This document shows positions 9,701 through 24,700 of a stretch of 64,000 bases of DNA, piece after piece. This DNA is from Henricia sp. BOLD:AAB3569 (taxonomy: Eukaryota > Echinodermata > Asteroidea > Spinulosida > Echinasteridae): assembly GCA_037783545.1 (NCBI GenBank), contig JBBELK010000068.1:620001-684000 (forward strand), given 5' to 3'. The translations under genes and the position numbers were made by a program. Below the pieces are notes generated by a model. It was not told where the DNA came from and did not search any database. It saw only the letters and a list, made by a program, of their open reading frames with translations. Positions within the stretch are counted from its first letter, which is position 1. Each line of letters starts with the position of its first letter.

Positions 9701-12700
9701 TCTGTCCTCCGAAATTGGTGCTGGTATCTTCCATGTTTTGGTTTTTGGGTCGATACTTGACTTGCCAGCAGCGACTTGAGTTACGTCAATTCCTGGTTCT
9801 TTATCCATTGGCTCCAGGCAGTATCCTGGTGTTGTGGTGACGAGCGGAACAGAAGTCGTAACTTCAGTCAGCTCTTCACCGGCAGGTGTTGTCACAGTGG
9901 TAGTTTTCACTTCCTCAGTTGTGGTGACCGCACCAGTTGTAGTTTCAGTAACAGTGGAAACCACGTTTGTTGTTTGAGTTGCTGCAAGCAGAGAAAGAGA
10001 ATTTCATTTTAATACTGGTGAAGTCGATGGCACTTGAGAACCAAACAAGTATTAACATCAATGGTAAGGGGTGAAGTTCTTAGTACTTGGCACACGAGCA
10101 TGACTTACCTGGACTTGTGGCCTTTGCTGGCAATGTTGCTTTGACCGTTGTTGTCTCTTCAGTTGTCGTACCAGATGGTGAAGTGACAACATTTATTGTG
10201 GTAACCTTCACTTTAGTGGGAGTGGTTCCAGGCTGGTCTCTTACGGGTACTCCCGTGGAAAGCACTATAGCACAAACAAAATTGATCACATTCAGTGAAA
10301 TCACTACAAAACATTTTAAAAATGATTTACTCATATGCAACTGTGGCTCGCTTCTCTCTTGTACCAAAAAAAGCATTAAAATCGACTGACCTTTGATACA
10401 GCCCAAAATTTCCACTCTCAGGTTCGTCGTGTTGGTCCCCGTAACTGCCACAACTTCCAGAAGGACGCCAGTCACATCATCCAATAAAGGAATGTTAGGC
10501 AAGAGATAGGTCTCCGGTGATTGAGGCTTCAGAGTCAAAGTCACAACCTGCAATGAACATAGAAGCTTTTTCACATTAGTACACAGCCCGACAGCAAGTG
10601 ATGAATATATTTTCTAAAGGATTTAGATAAATGAGCAGCAAGAATGATGAAAAGTATTCCAAACGTACCGTTTTGCCTGTTTCTTGATCTGGAATTTCAG
10701 TGAAGCCGCTGTCTTCCGGGCCCTTGTAAGACACGATCAAGCTGACTACCACTGGCTCAACTGGCTCGACACCCTGTTCGTCGGCCACGATGGTCAGCCT
10801 TATGCCTTTTACAACGGATGGTTTGGACAAATCAGTGCTAAGCTTTGGTGCTTTCTTTCTGTCCTCCGAAATTGGTGCTGGTATTTTCCATGTTTTGGTT
10901 TTTGGGTCGATACTTGACTTGCCAGCAGCGACTTGAGTTACGTCAATTCCTGGTTCTTTATCCATTGGCTCCAGGCAGTATCCTGGTGTTGTGGTGACGA
11001 GCGGAACAGAAGTCGTAACTTCAGTCAGCTCTTCACCGGCAGGTGTTGTCACAGTGGTAGTTTTCACTTCCTCAGTTGTGGTGACCGCACCAGTTGTAGT
11101 TTCAGTAACAGTATAAACAACGTTTGTTGTTTGAGTTGCTGCAAGCAGAGAAAGAGAATTTCATTTTAATACTGGTGAAGTCGATGGCACTTGAGAACCA
11201 AACAAGTATTAACATCAATGGTAAGGGGTGAAGTTCTTAGTACTTGGCACACGAGCATGACTTACCTGGACTTGTGGCCTTTGCTGGCAATGTTGCTTTG
11301 ACCGTTGTTGTCTCCTCAGTTGTCGTACCAGATGGTGAAGTGACAACATTTATTGTGGTAACATTCACTTTAGTGGAAACGGTTCCAGGCTGGTCTCTTA
11401 CGGGTACTCCCGTGGAAAGCACTATAGCACAAACAAAATTGATCACATTCAGTGAAATCACTACAAAACATTTTAAAAATGATTTACTCATATGCAACTG
11501 TGGCTCGCTTCTCTCTTGTACCAAAAAAAGCATTAAAATCGACTGACCTTTGATACAGCCCAAAATTTCCACTCTCAGGTTCGTCGTGTTGGTCCCCGTA
11601 ACTGCCACAACTTCCAGAAGGACGCCAGTCACATCATCCAATAAAGGAATGTTAGGCAAGAGATAGGTCTCCGGTGATTGAGGCTTCAGAGTCAAAGTCA
11701 CAACCTGCAATGAACATAGAAGCTTTTTCACATTAGTACACAGCCCGACAGCAAGTGATGACTATATTTTTTAAATGATTTAGATAAATGAGCAGCAAGA
11801 ATGATGAAAAGTATTCCAAACGTACCGTTTTGCCTGTTTCTTGATTTGGAATTTCAGTAAAGCCGCTGTCTTCCGGGCCCTTGTAAGACACGATCAAGCT
11901 GACTACCACTGGCTCAACTGGCTCGACACCCCGTTCGTCGGCCACGATGGTCAGCCTTATGCCTTTTACAACGGATGGTTTGGACAAGTCAGTGCTAAGC
12001 TTTGGTGCTTTCTTTCTGTCCTCCGAAATTGGTGCTGGTATCTTCCATGTTTTGGTTTTTGGGTCGATACTTGACTTGCCAGCAGCGACTTGAGTTACGT
12101 CAATTCCTGGTTCTTTATCCAGTGGCTCCAGGCAGTATCCTGGTGTTGTGGTGACGAGCGGAACAGAAGTGGTAACTTCAGTCAGCTCTTCACCGGCAGA
12201 TGTTGTCACAGTGGTAGTTTTCACTTCCTCAGTTGTGGTGACCGCACCAGTTGTAGTTTCAGTAACAGTGGAAACCACGTTTGTTGTTTGAGTTGCTGCA
12301 AGCAGAGAAAGAGAATTTCATTTTAATAGTGGTGAAGTCGATGGCACTTGAGAACCAAACAAGTATTAACATCAATGGTAAGGGGTGAAGTTCTTAGTAC
12401 TTGGCACACGAGCATGACTTACCTGGACTTGTGGCCTTTGCTGGCAATGTTGCTTTGACCGTTGTTGTCTCCTCAGTTGTCGTACCAGATGGTGAAGTGA
12501 CAACATTTATTGTGGTAACCTTCACTTTAGTGGAAACGGTTCCAGGCTGGTCTCTTACGGGTACTCCCGTGGAAAGCACTATAGCACAAACAAAATTGAT
12601 CACATTCAGTGAAATCACTACAAAACATTTTTAAAATGATTTACTCATATGCAACTGTGGCTCGCTTCTCTCTTGTACCAAAAAAAGCATTAAAATCGAC

Positions 12701-15700
12701 TGACCTTTGATACAGCCCAAAATGTCCACTCTCAGGTTCGTCGTGTTGGTCCCCGTAACTGCCACAACTTCCAGAAGGACGCCAGTCACATCATCCAATA
12801 AAGGAATGTTAGGCAAGAGATAGGTCTCCGGTGATTGAGGCTTCAGAGTCAAAGTCACAACCTGCAATGAACATAGAAGCTTTTTCACATTAGTACACAG
12901 CCCGACAGCAAGTGATGACTATATTTTCTAAAGGATTTAGATAAATGAGCAGCAAGAATGATGAAAAGTATTCCAAACGTACCGTTTTGCCTGTTTCTTG
13001 ATCTGGAATTTCAGTGAAGCCGCTGTCTTCCGGGCCCTTGTAAGACACGATCAAGCTGACTACCACTGGCTCAACTGGCTCGACACCCCATTCGTCGGCT
13101 ACGATGGTCAGCCTTATGCCTTTTACAACGGATGGTTTGGACAAGTCAGTGCTAAGCTTTGGTGCTTTCTTTCTGTCCTCCGAAATTGGTGCTGGTATCT
13201 TCCATGTTTTGGTTTTTGGGTCGATACTTGACTTGCCAGCAGCGACTTGAGTTACGTCAATTCCTGGTTCTTTATCCATTGGCTCCAGGCAGTATCCTGG
13301 TGTTGTGGTGACGAGCGGAACAGAAGTCGTAACTTCAGTCAGCTCTTCACCGGCAGGTGTTGTCACAGTGGTAGTTTTCACTTCCTCAGTTGTGGTGACC
13401 GCACCAGTTGTAGTTTCAGTAACAGTGGAAACCACGTTTGTTGTTTGAGTTGCTGCAAGCAGAGAAAGAGAATTTCATTTTAATACTGGTGAAGTCGATG
13501 GCACTTGAGAACCAAACAAGTATTAACATCAATGGTAAGGGGTGAAGTTCTTAGTACTTGGCACACGAGCATGACTTACCTGGACTTGTGGCCTTTGCTG
13601 GCAATGTTGCTTTGACCGTTGTTGTCTCTTCAGTTGTCGTACCAGATGGTGAAGTGACAACATTTATTGTGGTCACCTTCACTTTAGTGGGAGTGGTTCC
13701 AGGCTGGTCTGTTACGGGTACTCCCGTGGAAAGCTCTATAGCACAAACAAAATTGATCACATTCAGTGAAATCACTACAAAACATTTAAAAAATGATTTA
13801 CTCATATGCAACTGTGGCTCGCTTCTCTCTTGTACCAAAAAAAGCATTAAAATCGACTGACCTTTGATACAGCCCAAAATTTCCACTCTCAGGTTCGTCG
13901 TGTTGGTCCCCGTAACTGCCACAACTTCCAGAAGGACGCCAGTCACATCATCCAATAAAGGAATGTTAGGCAAGAGATAGGTCTCCGGTGATTGAGGCTT
14001 CAGAGTCAAAGTCACAACCTGCAATGAACATAGAAGCTTTTTCACATTAGTACACAGCCCGACAGCAAGTGATGACTATATTTTCTAAATGATTTAGATA
14101 AATGAGCAGCAAGAATGATGAAAAGTATTCCAAACGTACCGTTTTGCCTGTTTCTTGATCTGGAATTTCAGTGAAGCCGCTGTCTTCCGGGCCCTTGTAA
14201 GACACGATCAAGCTGACTACCACTGGCTCAACTGGCTCGACACCCCGTTCGTCGGCCACGATGGTCAGCCTTATGCCTTTTACAACGGATGGTTTTGACA
14301 AATCAGTGCTAAGCTTTGGTGCTTTCTTTCTGTCCTCCGAAATTGGTGCTGGTATCTTCCATGTTTTGGTTTTTGGGTCGATACTTGACTTGCCAGCAGC
14401 GACTTGAGTTACGTCAATTCCTGGTTCTTTATCCATTGGCTCCAGGCAGTATCCTGGTGTTGTGGTGACGAGCGGAACAGAAGTCGTAACTTCAGTCAGC
14501 TCTTCACCGGCAGGTGTTGTCACAGTGGTAGTTTTCACTTCCTCAGTTGTGGTGACCGCACCAGTTGTAGTTTCAGTAACAGTGGAAACCACGTTTGTTG
14601 TTTGAGTTGCTGCAAGCAGAGAAAGAGAATTTCATTTTAATACTGGTGAAGTCGATGGCACTTGAGAACCAAACAAGTATTAACATCAATGGTAAGGGGT
14701 GAAGTTCTTAGTACTTGGCACACGAGCATGACTTACCTGGACTTGTGGCCTTTGCTGGCAATGTTGCTTTGACCGTTGTTGTCTCTTCAGTTGTCGTACC
14801 AGATGGTGAAGTGACAACATTTATTGTGGTAACCTTCACTTTAGTGGGAGTGGTTCCAGGCTGGTCTCTTACGGGTACTCCCGTGGAAAGCACTATAGCA
14901 CAAACAAAATTGATCACATTCAGTGAAATCACTACAAAACATTTTAAAAATGATTTACTCATATGCAACTGTGGCTCGCTTCTCTCTTGTACCAAAAAAA
15001 GCATTAAAATCGACTGACCTTTGATACAGCCCAAAATTTCCACTCTCAGGTTCGTCGTGTTGGTCCCCGTAACTGCCACAACTTCCAGAAGGACGCCAGT
15101 CACATCATCCAATAAAGGAATGTTAGGCAAGAGATAGGTCTCCGGTGATTGAGGCTTCAGAGTCAAAGTCACAACCTGCAATGAACATAGAAGCTTTTTC
15201 ACATTAGTACACAGCCCGACAGCAAGTGATGACTATATTTTCTAAAGGATTTAGATAAATGAGCAGCAAGAATGATGAAAAGTATTCCAAACGTACCGTT
15301 TTGCCTGTTTCTTGATCTGGAATTTCAGTGAAGCCGCTGTCTTCCGGGCCCTTGTAAGACACGATCAAGCTGACTACCACTGGCTCAACTGGCTCGACAC
15401 CCCATTCGTCGGCTACGATGGTCAGCCTTATGCCTTTTACAACGGATGGTTTGGACAAGTCAGTGCTAAGCTTTGGTGCTTTCTTTCTGTCCTCCGAAAT
15501 TGGTGCTGGTATCTTCCATGTTTTGGTTTTTGGGTCGATACTTGACTTGCCAGCAGCGACTTGAGTTACGTCAATTCCTGGTTCTTTATCCATTGGCTCC
15601 AGGCAGTATCCTGGTGTTGTGGTGACGAGCGGAACAGAAGTCGTAACTTCAGTCAGCTCTTCACCGGCAGGTGTTGTCACAGTGGTAGTTTTCACTTCCT

Positions 15701-18700
15701 CAGTTGTGGTGACCGCACCAGTTGTAGTTTCAGTAACAGTGGAAACCACGTTTGTTGTTTGAGTTGCTGCAAGCAGAGAAAGAGAATTTCATTTTAATAC
15801 TGGTGAAGTCGATGGCACTTGAGAACCAAACAAGTATTAACATCAATGGTAAGGGGTGAAGTTCTTAGTACTTGGCACACGAGCATGACTTACCTGGACT
15901 TGTGGCCTTTGCTGGCAATGTTGCTTTGACCGTTGTTGTCTCTTCAGTTGTCGTACCAGATGGTGAAGTGACAACATTTATTGTGGTCACCTTCACTTTA
16001 GTGGGAGTGGTTCCAGGCTGGTCTGTTACGGGTACTCCCGTGGAAAGCTCTATAGCACAAACAAAATTGATCACATTCAGTGAAATCACTACAAAACATT
16101 TAAAAAATGATTTACTCATATGCAACTGTGGCTCGCTTCTCTCTTGTACCAAAAAAAGCATTAAAATCGACTGACCTTTGATACAGCCCAAAATTTCCAC
16201 TCTCAGGTTCGTCGTGTTGGTCCCCGTAACTGCCACAACTTCCAGAAGGACGCCAGTCACATCATCCAATAAAGGAATGTTAGGCAAGAGATAGGTCTCC
16301 GGTGATTGAGGCTTCAGAGTCAAAGTCACAACCTGCAATGAACATAGAAGCTTTTTCACATTAGTACACAGCCCGACAGCAAGTGATTACTATATTTTCT
16401 AAAGGATTTAGATAAATGAGCAGCAAGAATGATGAAAAGTATTCCAAACGTACCGTTTTGCCTGTTTCTTGATCTGGAATTTCAGTGAAGCCGCCGTCTT
16501 CCGGGCCCTTGTAAGACACGATCAAGCTGACTACCACTGGCTCAACTGGCTCGACACCCTGTTCGTCGGCCACGATGGTCAGCCTTATGCCTTTTACAAC
16601 GGATGGTTTGGACAAATCAGTGCTAAGCTTTGGTGCTTTCTTTCTGTCCTCCGAAATTGGTGCTGGTATCTTCCATGTTTTGGTTTTTGGGTCGATACTT
16701 GACTTGCCAGCAGCGACTTGAGTTACGTCAATTCCTGGTTCTTTATCCATTGGCTCCAGGCAGTATCCTGGTGTTGTGGTGACGAGCGGAACAGAAGTCG
16801 TAACTTCAGTCAGCTCTTCACCGGCAGGTGTTGTCACAGTGGTAGTTTTCACTTCCTCAGTTGTGGTGACCGCACCAGTTGTAGTTTCAGTAACAGTGGA
16901 AACCACGTTTGTTGTTTGAGTTGCTGCAAGCAGAGAAAGAAAATTTCATTTTAATAGTGGTGAAGTCGATGGCACTTGAGAACCAAACAAGTATTAACAT
17001 CAATGGTAAGGGGTGAAGTTCTTAGTACTTGGCACACGAGCATGACTTACCTGGACTTGTGGCCTTTGCTGGCAATGTTGCTTTGACCGTTGTTGTCTCC
17101 TCAGTTGTCGTACCAGATGGTGAAGTGACAACATTTATTGTGGTAACCTTCACTTTAGTGGAAACGGTTCCAGGCTGGTCTCTTACGGGTACTCCCGTGG
17201 AAAGCACTATAGCACAAACAAAATTGATCACATTCAGTGAAATCACTACAAAACATTTTAAAAATGATTTACTCATATGCAACTGTGGCTCGCTTCTCTC
17301 TTGTACCAAAAAAAGCATTAAAATCGACTGACCTTTGATACAGCCCAAAATTTCCACTCTCAGGTTCGTCGTGTTGGTCCCCGTAACTGCCACAACTTCC
17401 AGAAGGACGCCAGTCACATCATCCAATAAAGGAATGTTAGGCAAGAGATAGGTCTCCGGTGATTGAGGCTTCAGAGTCAAAGTCACAACCTGCAATGAAC
17501 ATAGAAGCTTTTTCACATTAGTACACAGCCCGACAGCAAGTGATGACTATATTTTTTAAATGATTTAGATAAATGAGCAGCAAGAATGATGAAAAGTATT
17601 CCAAACGTACCGTTTTGCCTGTTTCTTGATTTGGAATTTCAGTAAAGCCGCTGTCTTCCGGGCCCTTGTAAGACACGATCAAGCTGACTACCACTGGCTC
17701 AACTGGCTCGACACCCCGTTCGTCGGCCACGATGGTCAGCCTTATGCCTTTTACAACGGATGGTTTGGACAAGTCAGTGCTAAGCTTTGGTGCTTTCTTT
17801 CTGTCCTCCGAAATTGGTGCTGGTATCTTCCATGTTTTGGTTTTTGGGTCGATACTTGACTTGCCAGCAGCGACTTGAGTTACGTCAATTCCTGGTTCTT
17901 TATCCAGTGGCTCCAGGCAGTATCCTGGTGTTGTGGTGACGAGCGGAACAGAAGTGGTAACTTCAGTCAGCTCTTCACCGGCAGATGTTGTCACAGTGGT
18001 AGTTTTCACTTCCTCAGTTGTGGTGACCGCACCAGTTGTAGTTTCAGTAACAGTGGAAACCACGTTTGTTGTTTGAGTTGCTGCAAGCAGAGAAAGAGAA
18101 TTTCATTTTAATAGTGGTGAAGTCGATGGCACTTGAGAACCAAACAAGTATTAACATCAATGGTAAGGGGTGAAGTTCTTAGTACTTGGCACACGAGCAT
18201 GACTTACCTGGACTTGTGGCCTTTGCTGGCAATGTTGCTTTGACCGTTGTTGTCTCCTCAGTTGTCGTACCAGATGGTGAAGTGACAACATTTATTGTGG
18301 TAACCTTCACTTTAGTGGAAACGGTTCCAGGCTGGTCTCTTACGGGTACTCCCGTGGAAAGCACTATAGCACAAACAAAATTGATCACATTCAGTGAAAT
18401 CACTACAAAACATTTTTTAAATGATTTACTCATATGCAACTGTGGCTCGCTTCTCTCTTGTACCAAAAAAAGCATTAAAATCGACTGACCTTTGATACAT
18501 CCCAAAATTTCCACTCTCAGGTTCGTCGTGTTGGTCCCCGTAACTGCCACAACTTCCAGAAGGACGCCAGTCACATCATCCAATAAAGGAATGTTAGGCA
18601 AGAGATAGGTCTCCGGTGATTGAGGCTTCAGAGTCAAAGTCACAACCTGCAATGAACATAGAAGCTTTTTCACATTAGTACACAGCCCGACAGCAAGTGA

Positions 18701-21700
18701 TGACTATATTTTCTAAAGGATTTAGATAAATGAGCAGCAAGAATGATGAAAAGTATTCCAAACGTACCGTTTTGCCTGTTTCTTGATCTGGAATTTCAGT
18801 GAAGCCGCTGTCTTCCGGGCCCTTGTAAGACACGATCAAGCTGACTACCACTGGCTCAACTGGCTCGACACCCCATTCGTCGGCTACGATGGTCAGCCTT
18901 ATGCCTTTTACAACGGATGGTTTGGACAAGTCAGTGCTAAGCTTTGGTGCTTTCTTTCTGTCCTCCGAAATTGGTGCTGGTATCTTCCATGTTTTGGTTT
19001 TTGGGTCGATACTTGACTTGCCAGCAGCGACTTGAGTTACGTCAATTCCTGGTTCTTTATCCATTGGCTCCAGGCAGTATCCTGGTGTTGTGGTGACGAG
19101 CGGAACAGAAGTCGTAACTTCAGTCAGCTCTTCACCGGCAGGTGTTGTCACAGTGGTAGTTTTCACTTCCTCAGTTGTGGTGACCGCACCAGTTGTAGTT
19201 TCAGTAACAGTGGAAACCACGTTTGTTGTTTGAGTTGCTGCAAGCAGAGAAAGAGAATTTCATTTTAATACTGGTGAAGTCGATGGCACTTGAGAACCAA
19301 ACAAGTATTAACATCAATGGTAAGGGGTGAAGTTCTTAGTACTTGGCACACGAGCATGACTTACCTGGACTTGTGGCCTTTGCTGGCAATGTTGCTTTGA
19401 CCGTTGTTGTCTCCTCAGTTGTCGTACCAGATGGTGAAGTGACAACATTTATTGTGGTAACCTTCACTTTAGTGGAAACGGTTCCAGGCTGGTCTCTTAC
19501 GGGTACTCCCGTGGAAAGCACTATAGCACAAACAAAATTGATCACATTCAGTGAAATCACTACAAAACATTTTTTAAATGATTTACTCATATGCAACTGT
19601 GGCTCGCTTCTCTCTTGTACCAAAAAAAGCATTAAAATCGACTGACCTTTGATACATCCCAAAATTTCCACTCTCAGGTTCGTCGTGTTGGTCCCCGTAA
19701 CTGCCACAACTTCCAGAAGGACGCCAGTCACATCATCCAATAAAGGAATGTTAGGCAAGAGATAGGTCTCCGGTGATTGAGGCTTCAGAGTCAAAGTCAC
19801 AACCTGCAATGAACATAGAAGCTTTTTCACATTAGTACACAGCCCGACAGCAAGTGATGACTATATTTTCTAAAGGATTTAGATAAATGAGCAGCAAGAA
19901 TGATGAAAAGTATTCCAAACGTACCGTTTTGCCTGTTTCTTGATCTGGAATTTCAGTGAAGCCGCTGTCTTCCGGGCCCTTGTAAGACACGATCAAGCTG
20001 ACTACCACTGGCTCAACTGGCTCGACACCCCATTCGTCGGCTACGATGGTCAGCCTTATGCCTTTTACAACGGATGGTTTGGACAAGTCAGTGCTAAGCT
20101 TTGGTGCTTTCTTTCTGTCCTCCGAAATTGGTGCTGGTATCTTCCATGTTTTGGTTTTTGGGTCGATACTTGACTTGCCAGCAGCGACTTGAGTTACGTC
20201 AATTCCTGGTTCTTTATCCATTGGCTCCAGGCAGTATCCTGGTGTTGTGGTGACGAGCGGAACAGAAGTCGTAACTTCAGTCAGCTCTTCACCGGCAGGT
20301 GTTGTCACAGTGGTAGTTTTCACTTCCTCAGTTGTGGTGACCGCACCAGTTGTAGTTTCAGTAACAGTGGAAACCACGTTTGTTGTTTGAGTTGCTGCAA
20401 GCAGAGAAAGAGAATTTCATTTTAATACTGGTGAAGTCGATGGCACTTGAGAACCAAACAAGTATTAACATCAATGGTAAGGGGTGAAGTTCTTAGTACT
20501 TGGCACACGAGCATGACTTACCTGGACTTGTGGCCTTTGCTGGCAATGTTGCTTTGACCGTTGTTGTCTCTTCAGTTGTCGTACCAGATGGTGAAGTGAC
20601 AACATTTATTGTGGTCACCTTCACTTTAGTGGGAGTGGTTCCAGGCTGGTCTGTTACGGGTACTCCCGTGGAAAGCTCTATAGCACAAACAAAATTGATC
20701 ACATTCAGTGAAATCACTACAAAACATTTAAAAAATGATTTACTCATATGCAACTGTGGCTCGCTTCTCTCTTGTACCAAAAAAAGCATTAAAATCGACT
20801 GACCTTTGATACAGCCCAAAATTTCCACTCTCAGGTTCGTCGTGTTGGTCCCCGTAACTGCCACAACTTCCAGAAGGACGCCAGTCACATCATCCAATAA
20901 AGGAATGTTAGGCAAGAGATAGGTCTCCGGTGATTGAGGCTTCAGAGTCAAAGTCACAACCTGCAATGAACATAGAAGCTTTTTCACATTAGTACACAGC
21001 CCGACAGCAAGTGATGACTATATTTTCTAAAGGATTTAGATAAATGAGCAGCAAGAATGATGAAAAGTATTCCAAACGTACCGTTTTGCCTGTTTCTTGA
21101 TCTGGAATTTCAGTGAAGCCGCTGTCTTCCGGGCCCTTGTAAGACACGATCAAGCTGACTACCACTGGCTCAACTGGCTCGACACCCCATTCGTCGGCTA
21201 CGATGGTCAGCCTTATGCCTTTTACAACGGATGGTTTGGACAAGTCAGTGCTAAGCTTTGGTGCTTTCTTTCTGTCCTCCGAAATTGGTGCTGGTATCTT
21301 CCATGTTTTGGTTTTTGGGTCGATACTTGACTTGCCAGCAGCGACTTGAGTTACGTCAATTCCTGGTTCTTTATCCATTGGCTCCAGGCAGTATCCTGGT
21401 GTTGTGGTGACGAGCGGAACAGAAGTCGTAACTTCAGTCAGCTCTTCACCGGCAGGTGTTGTCACAGTGGTAGTTTTCACTTCCTCAGTTGTGGTGACCG
21501 CACCAGTTGTAGTTTCAGTAACAGTGGAAACCACGTTTGTTGTTTGAGTTGCTGCAAGCAGAGAAAGAGAATTTCATTTTAATACTGGTGAAGTCGATGG
21601 CACTTGAGAACCAAACAAGTATTAACATCAATGGTAAGGGGTGAAGTTCTTAGTACTTGGCACACGAGCATGACTTACCTGGACTTGTGGCCTTTGCTGG

Positions 21701-24700
21701 CAATGTTGCTTTGACCGTTGTTGTCTCTTCAGTTGTCGTACCAGATGGTGAAGTGACAACATTTATTGTGGTCACCTTCACTTTAGTGGGAGTGGTTCCA
21801 GGCTGGTCTGTTACGGGTACTCCCGTGGAAAGCTCTATAGCACAAACAAAATTGATCACATTCAGTGAAATCACTACAAAACATTTAAAAAATGATTTAC
21901 TCATATGCAACTGTGGCTCGCTTCTCTCTTGTACCAAAAAAAGCATTAAAATCGACTGACCTTTGATACAGCCCAAAATTTCCACTCTCAGGTTCGTCGT
22001 GTTGGTCCCCGTAACTGCCACAACTTCCAGAAGGACGCCAGTCACATCATCCAATAAAGGAATGTTAGGCAAGAGATAGGTCTCCGGTGATTGAGGCTTC
22101 AGAGTCAAAGTCACAACCTGCAATGAACATAGAAGCTTTTTCACATTAGTACACAGCCCGACAGCAAATGATTACTATATTTTCTAAAGGATTTAGATAA
22201 ATGAGCAGCAAGAATGATGAAAAGTATTCCAAACGTACCGTTTTGCCTGTTTCTTGATCTGGAATTTCAGTGAAGCCGCCGTCTTCCGGGCCCTTGTAAG
22301 ACACGATCAAGCTGACTACCACTGGCTCAACTGGCTCGACACCCTGTTCGTCGGCCACGATGGTCAGCCTTATGCCTTTTACAACGGATGGTTTGGACAA
22401 ATCAGTGCTAAGCTTTGGTGCTTTCTTTCTGTCCTCCGAAATTGGTGCTGGTATCTTCCATGTTTTGGTTTTTGGGTCGATACTTGACTTGCCAGCAGCG
22501 ACTTGAGTTACGTCAATTCCTGGTTCTTTATCCATTGGCTCCAGGCAGTATCCTGGTGTTGTGGTGACGAGCGGAACAGAAGTCGTAACTTCAGTCAGCT
22601 CTTCACCGGCAGGTGTTGTCACAGTGGTAGTTTTCACTTCCTCAGTTGTGGTGACCGCACCAGTTGTAGTTTCAGTAACAGTGGAAACCACGTTTGTTGT
22701 TTGAGTTGCTGCAAGCAGAGAAAGAAAATTCCATTTTAATAGTGGTGAAGTCGATGGCACTTGAGAACCAAACAAGTATTAACATCAATGGTAAGGGGTG
22801 AAGTTCTTAGTACTTGGCACACGAGCATGACTTACCTGGACTTGTGGCCTTTGCTGGCAATGTTGCTTTGACCGTTGTTGTCTCCTCAGTTGTCGTACCA
22901 GATGGTGAAGTGACAACATTTATTGTGGTAGCCTTCACTTTAGTGGAAACGGTTCCAGGCTGGTCTCTTACGGGTACTCCCGTGGAAAGCACTATAGCAC
23001 AAACAAAATTGATCACATTCAGTGAAATCACTACAAAACATTTTAAAAATGATTTACTCATATGCAACTGTGGCTCGCTTCTCTCTTGTACCAAAAAAAG
23101 CATTAAAATCGACTGACCTTTGATACAGCCCAAAATTTCCACTCTCAGGTTCGTCGTGTTGGTCCCCGTAACTGCCACAACTTCCAGAAGGACGCCAGTC
23201 ACATCATCCAATAAAGGAATGTTAGGCAAGAGATAGGTCTCCGGTGATTGAGGCTTCAGAGTCAAAGTCACAACCTGCAATGAACATAGAAGCTTTTTCA
23301 CATTAGTACACAGCCCGACAGCAAGTGATGACTATATTTTTTAAATGATTTAGATAAATGAGCAGCAAGAATGATGAAAAGTATTCCAAACGTACCGTTT
23401 TGCCTGTTTCTTGATTTGGAATTTCAGTAAAGCCGCTGTCTTCCGGGCCCTTGTAAGACACGATCAAGCTGACTACCACTGGCTCGACACCCCGTTCGTC
23501 GGCCACGATGGTCAGCCTTATGCCTTTTACAACGGATGGTTTGGACAAGTCAGTGCTAAGCTTTGGTGCTTTCTTTCTGTCCTCCGAAATTGGTGCTGGT
23601 ATCTTCCATGTTTTGGTTTTTGGGTCGATACTTGACTTGCCAGCAGCGACTTGAGTTACGTCAATTCCTGGTTCTTTATCCAGTGGCTCCAGGCAGTATC
23701 CTGGTGTTGTGGTGACGAGCGGAACAGAAGTGGTAACTTCAGTCAGCTCTTCACCGGCAGATGTTGTCACAGTGGTAGTTTTCACTTCCTCAGTTGTGGT
23801 GACCGCACCAGTTGTAGTTTCAGTAACAGTGGAAACCACGTTTGTTGTTTGAGTTGCTGCAAGCAGAGAAAGAGAATTTCATTTTAATAGTGGTGAAGTC
23901 GATGGCACTTGAGAACCAAACAAGTATTAACATCAATGGTAAGGGGTGAAGTTCTTAGTACTTGGCACACGAGCATGACTTACCTGGACTTGTGGCCTTT
24001 GCTGGCAATGTTGCTTTGACCGTTGTTGTCTCCTCAGTTGTCGTACCAGATGGTGAAGTGACAACATTTATTGTGGTAACCTTCACTTTAGTGGAAACGG
24101 TTCCAGGCTGGTCTCTTACGGGTACTCCCGTGGAAAGCACTATAGCACAAACAAAATTGATCACATTCAGTGAAATCACTACAAAACATTTTTAAAATGA
24201 TTTACTCATATGCAACTGTGGCTCGCTTCTCTCTTGTACCAAAAAAAGCATTAAAATCGACTGACCTTTGATACATCCCAAAATTTCCACTCTCAGGTTC
24301 GTCGTGTTGGTCCCCGTAACTGCCACAACTTCCAGAAGGACGCCAGTCACATCATCCAATAAAGGAATGTTAGGCAAGAGATAGGTCTCCGGTGATTGAG
24401 GCTTCAGAGTCAAAGTCACAACCTGCAATGAACATAGAAGCTTTTTCACATTAGTACACAGCCCGACAGCAAGTGATGACTATATTTTCTAAAGGATTTA
24501 GATAAATGAGCAGCAAGAATGATGAAAAGTATTCCAAACGTACCGTTTTGCCTGTTTCTTGATCTGGAATTTCAGTGAAGCCGCTGTCTTCCGGGCCCTT
24601 GTAAGACACGATCAAGCTGACTACCACTGGCTCAACTGGCTCGACACCCCATTCGTCGGCTACGATGGTCAGCCTTATGCCTTTTACAACGGATGGTTTG

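Larger units (their letters stand above)
14140..18080. repeat. Higher-order block, copy 1 (unit 12 exon A to unit 15)
   Basis: The unit series R(P-M-D), TP/W, E/Q with E-D-G-G, VS/R+SLN recurs at 29165-34262, with unit 26 inserted there. The GGTTTTGACAAATC variant (units 12 and 25) and GAAAGAAAATTTC next to units 14 and 28 support common origin. Confidence 0.65.
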
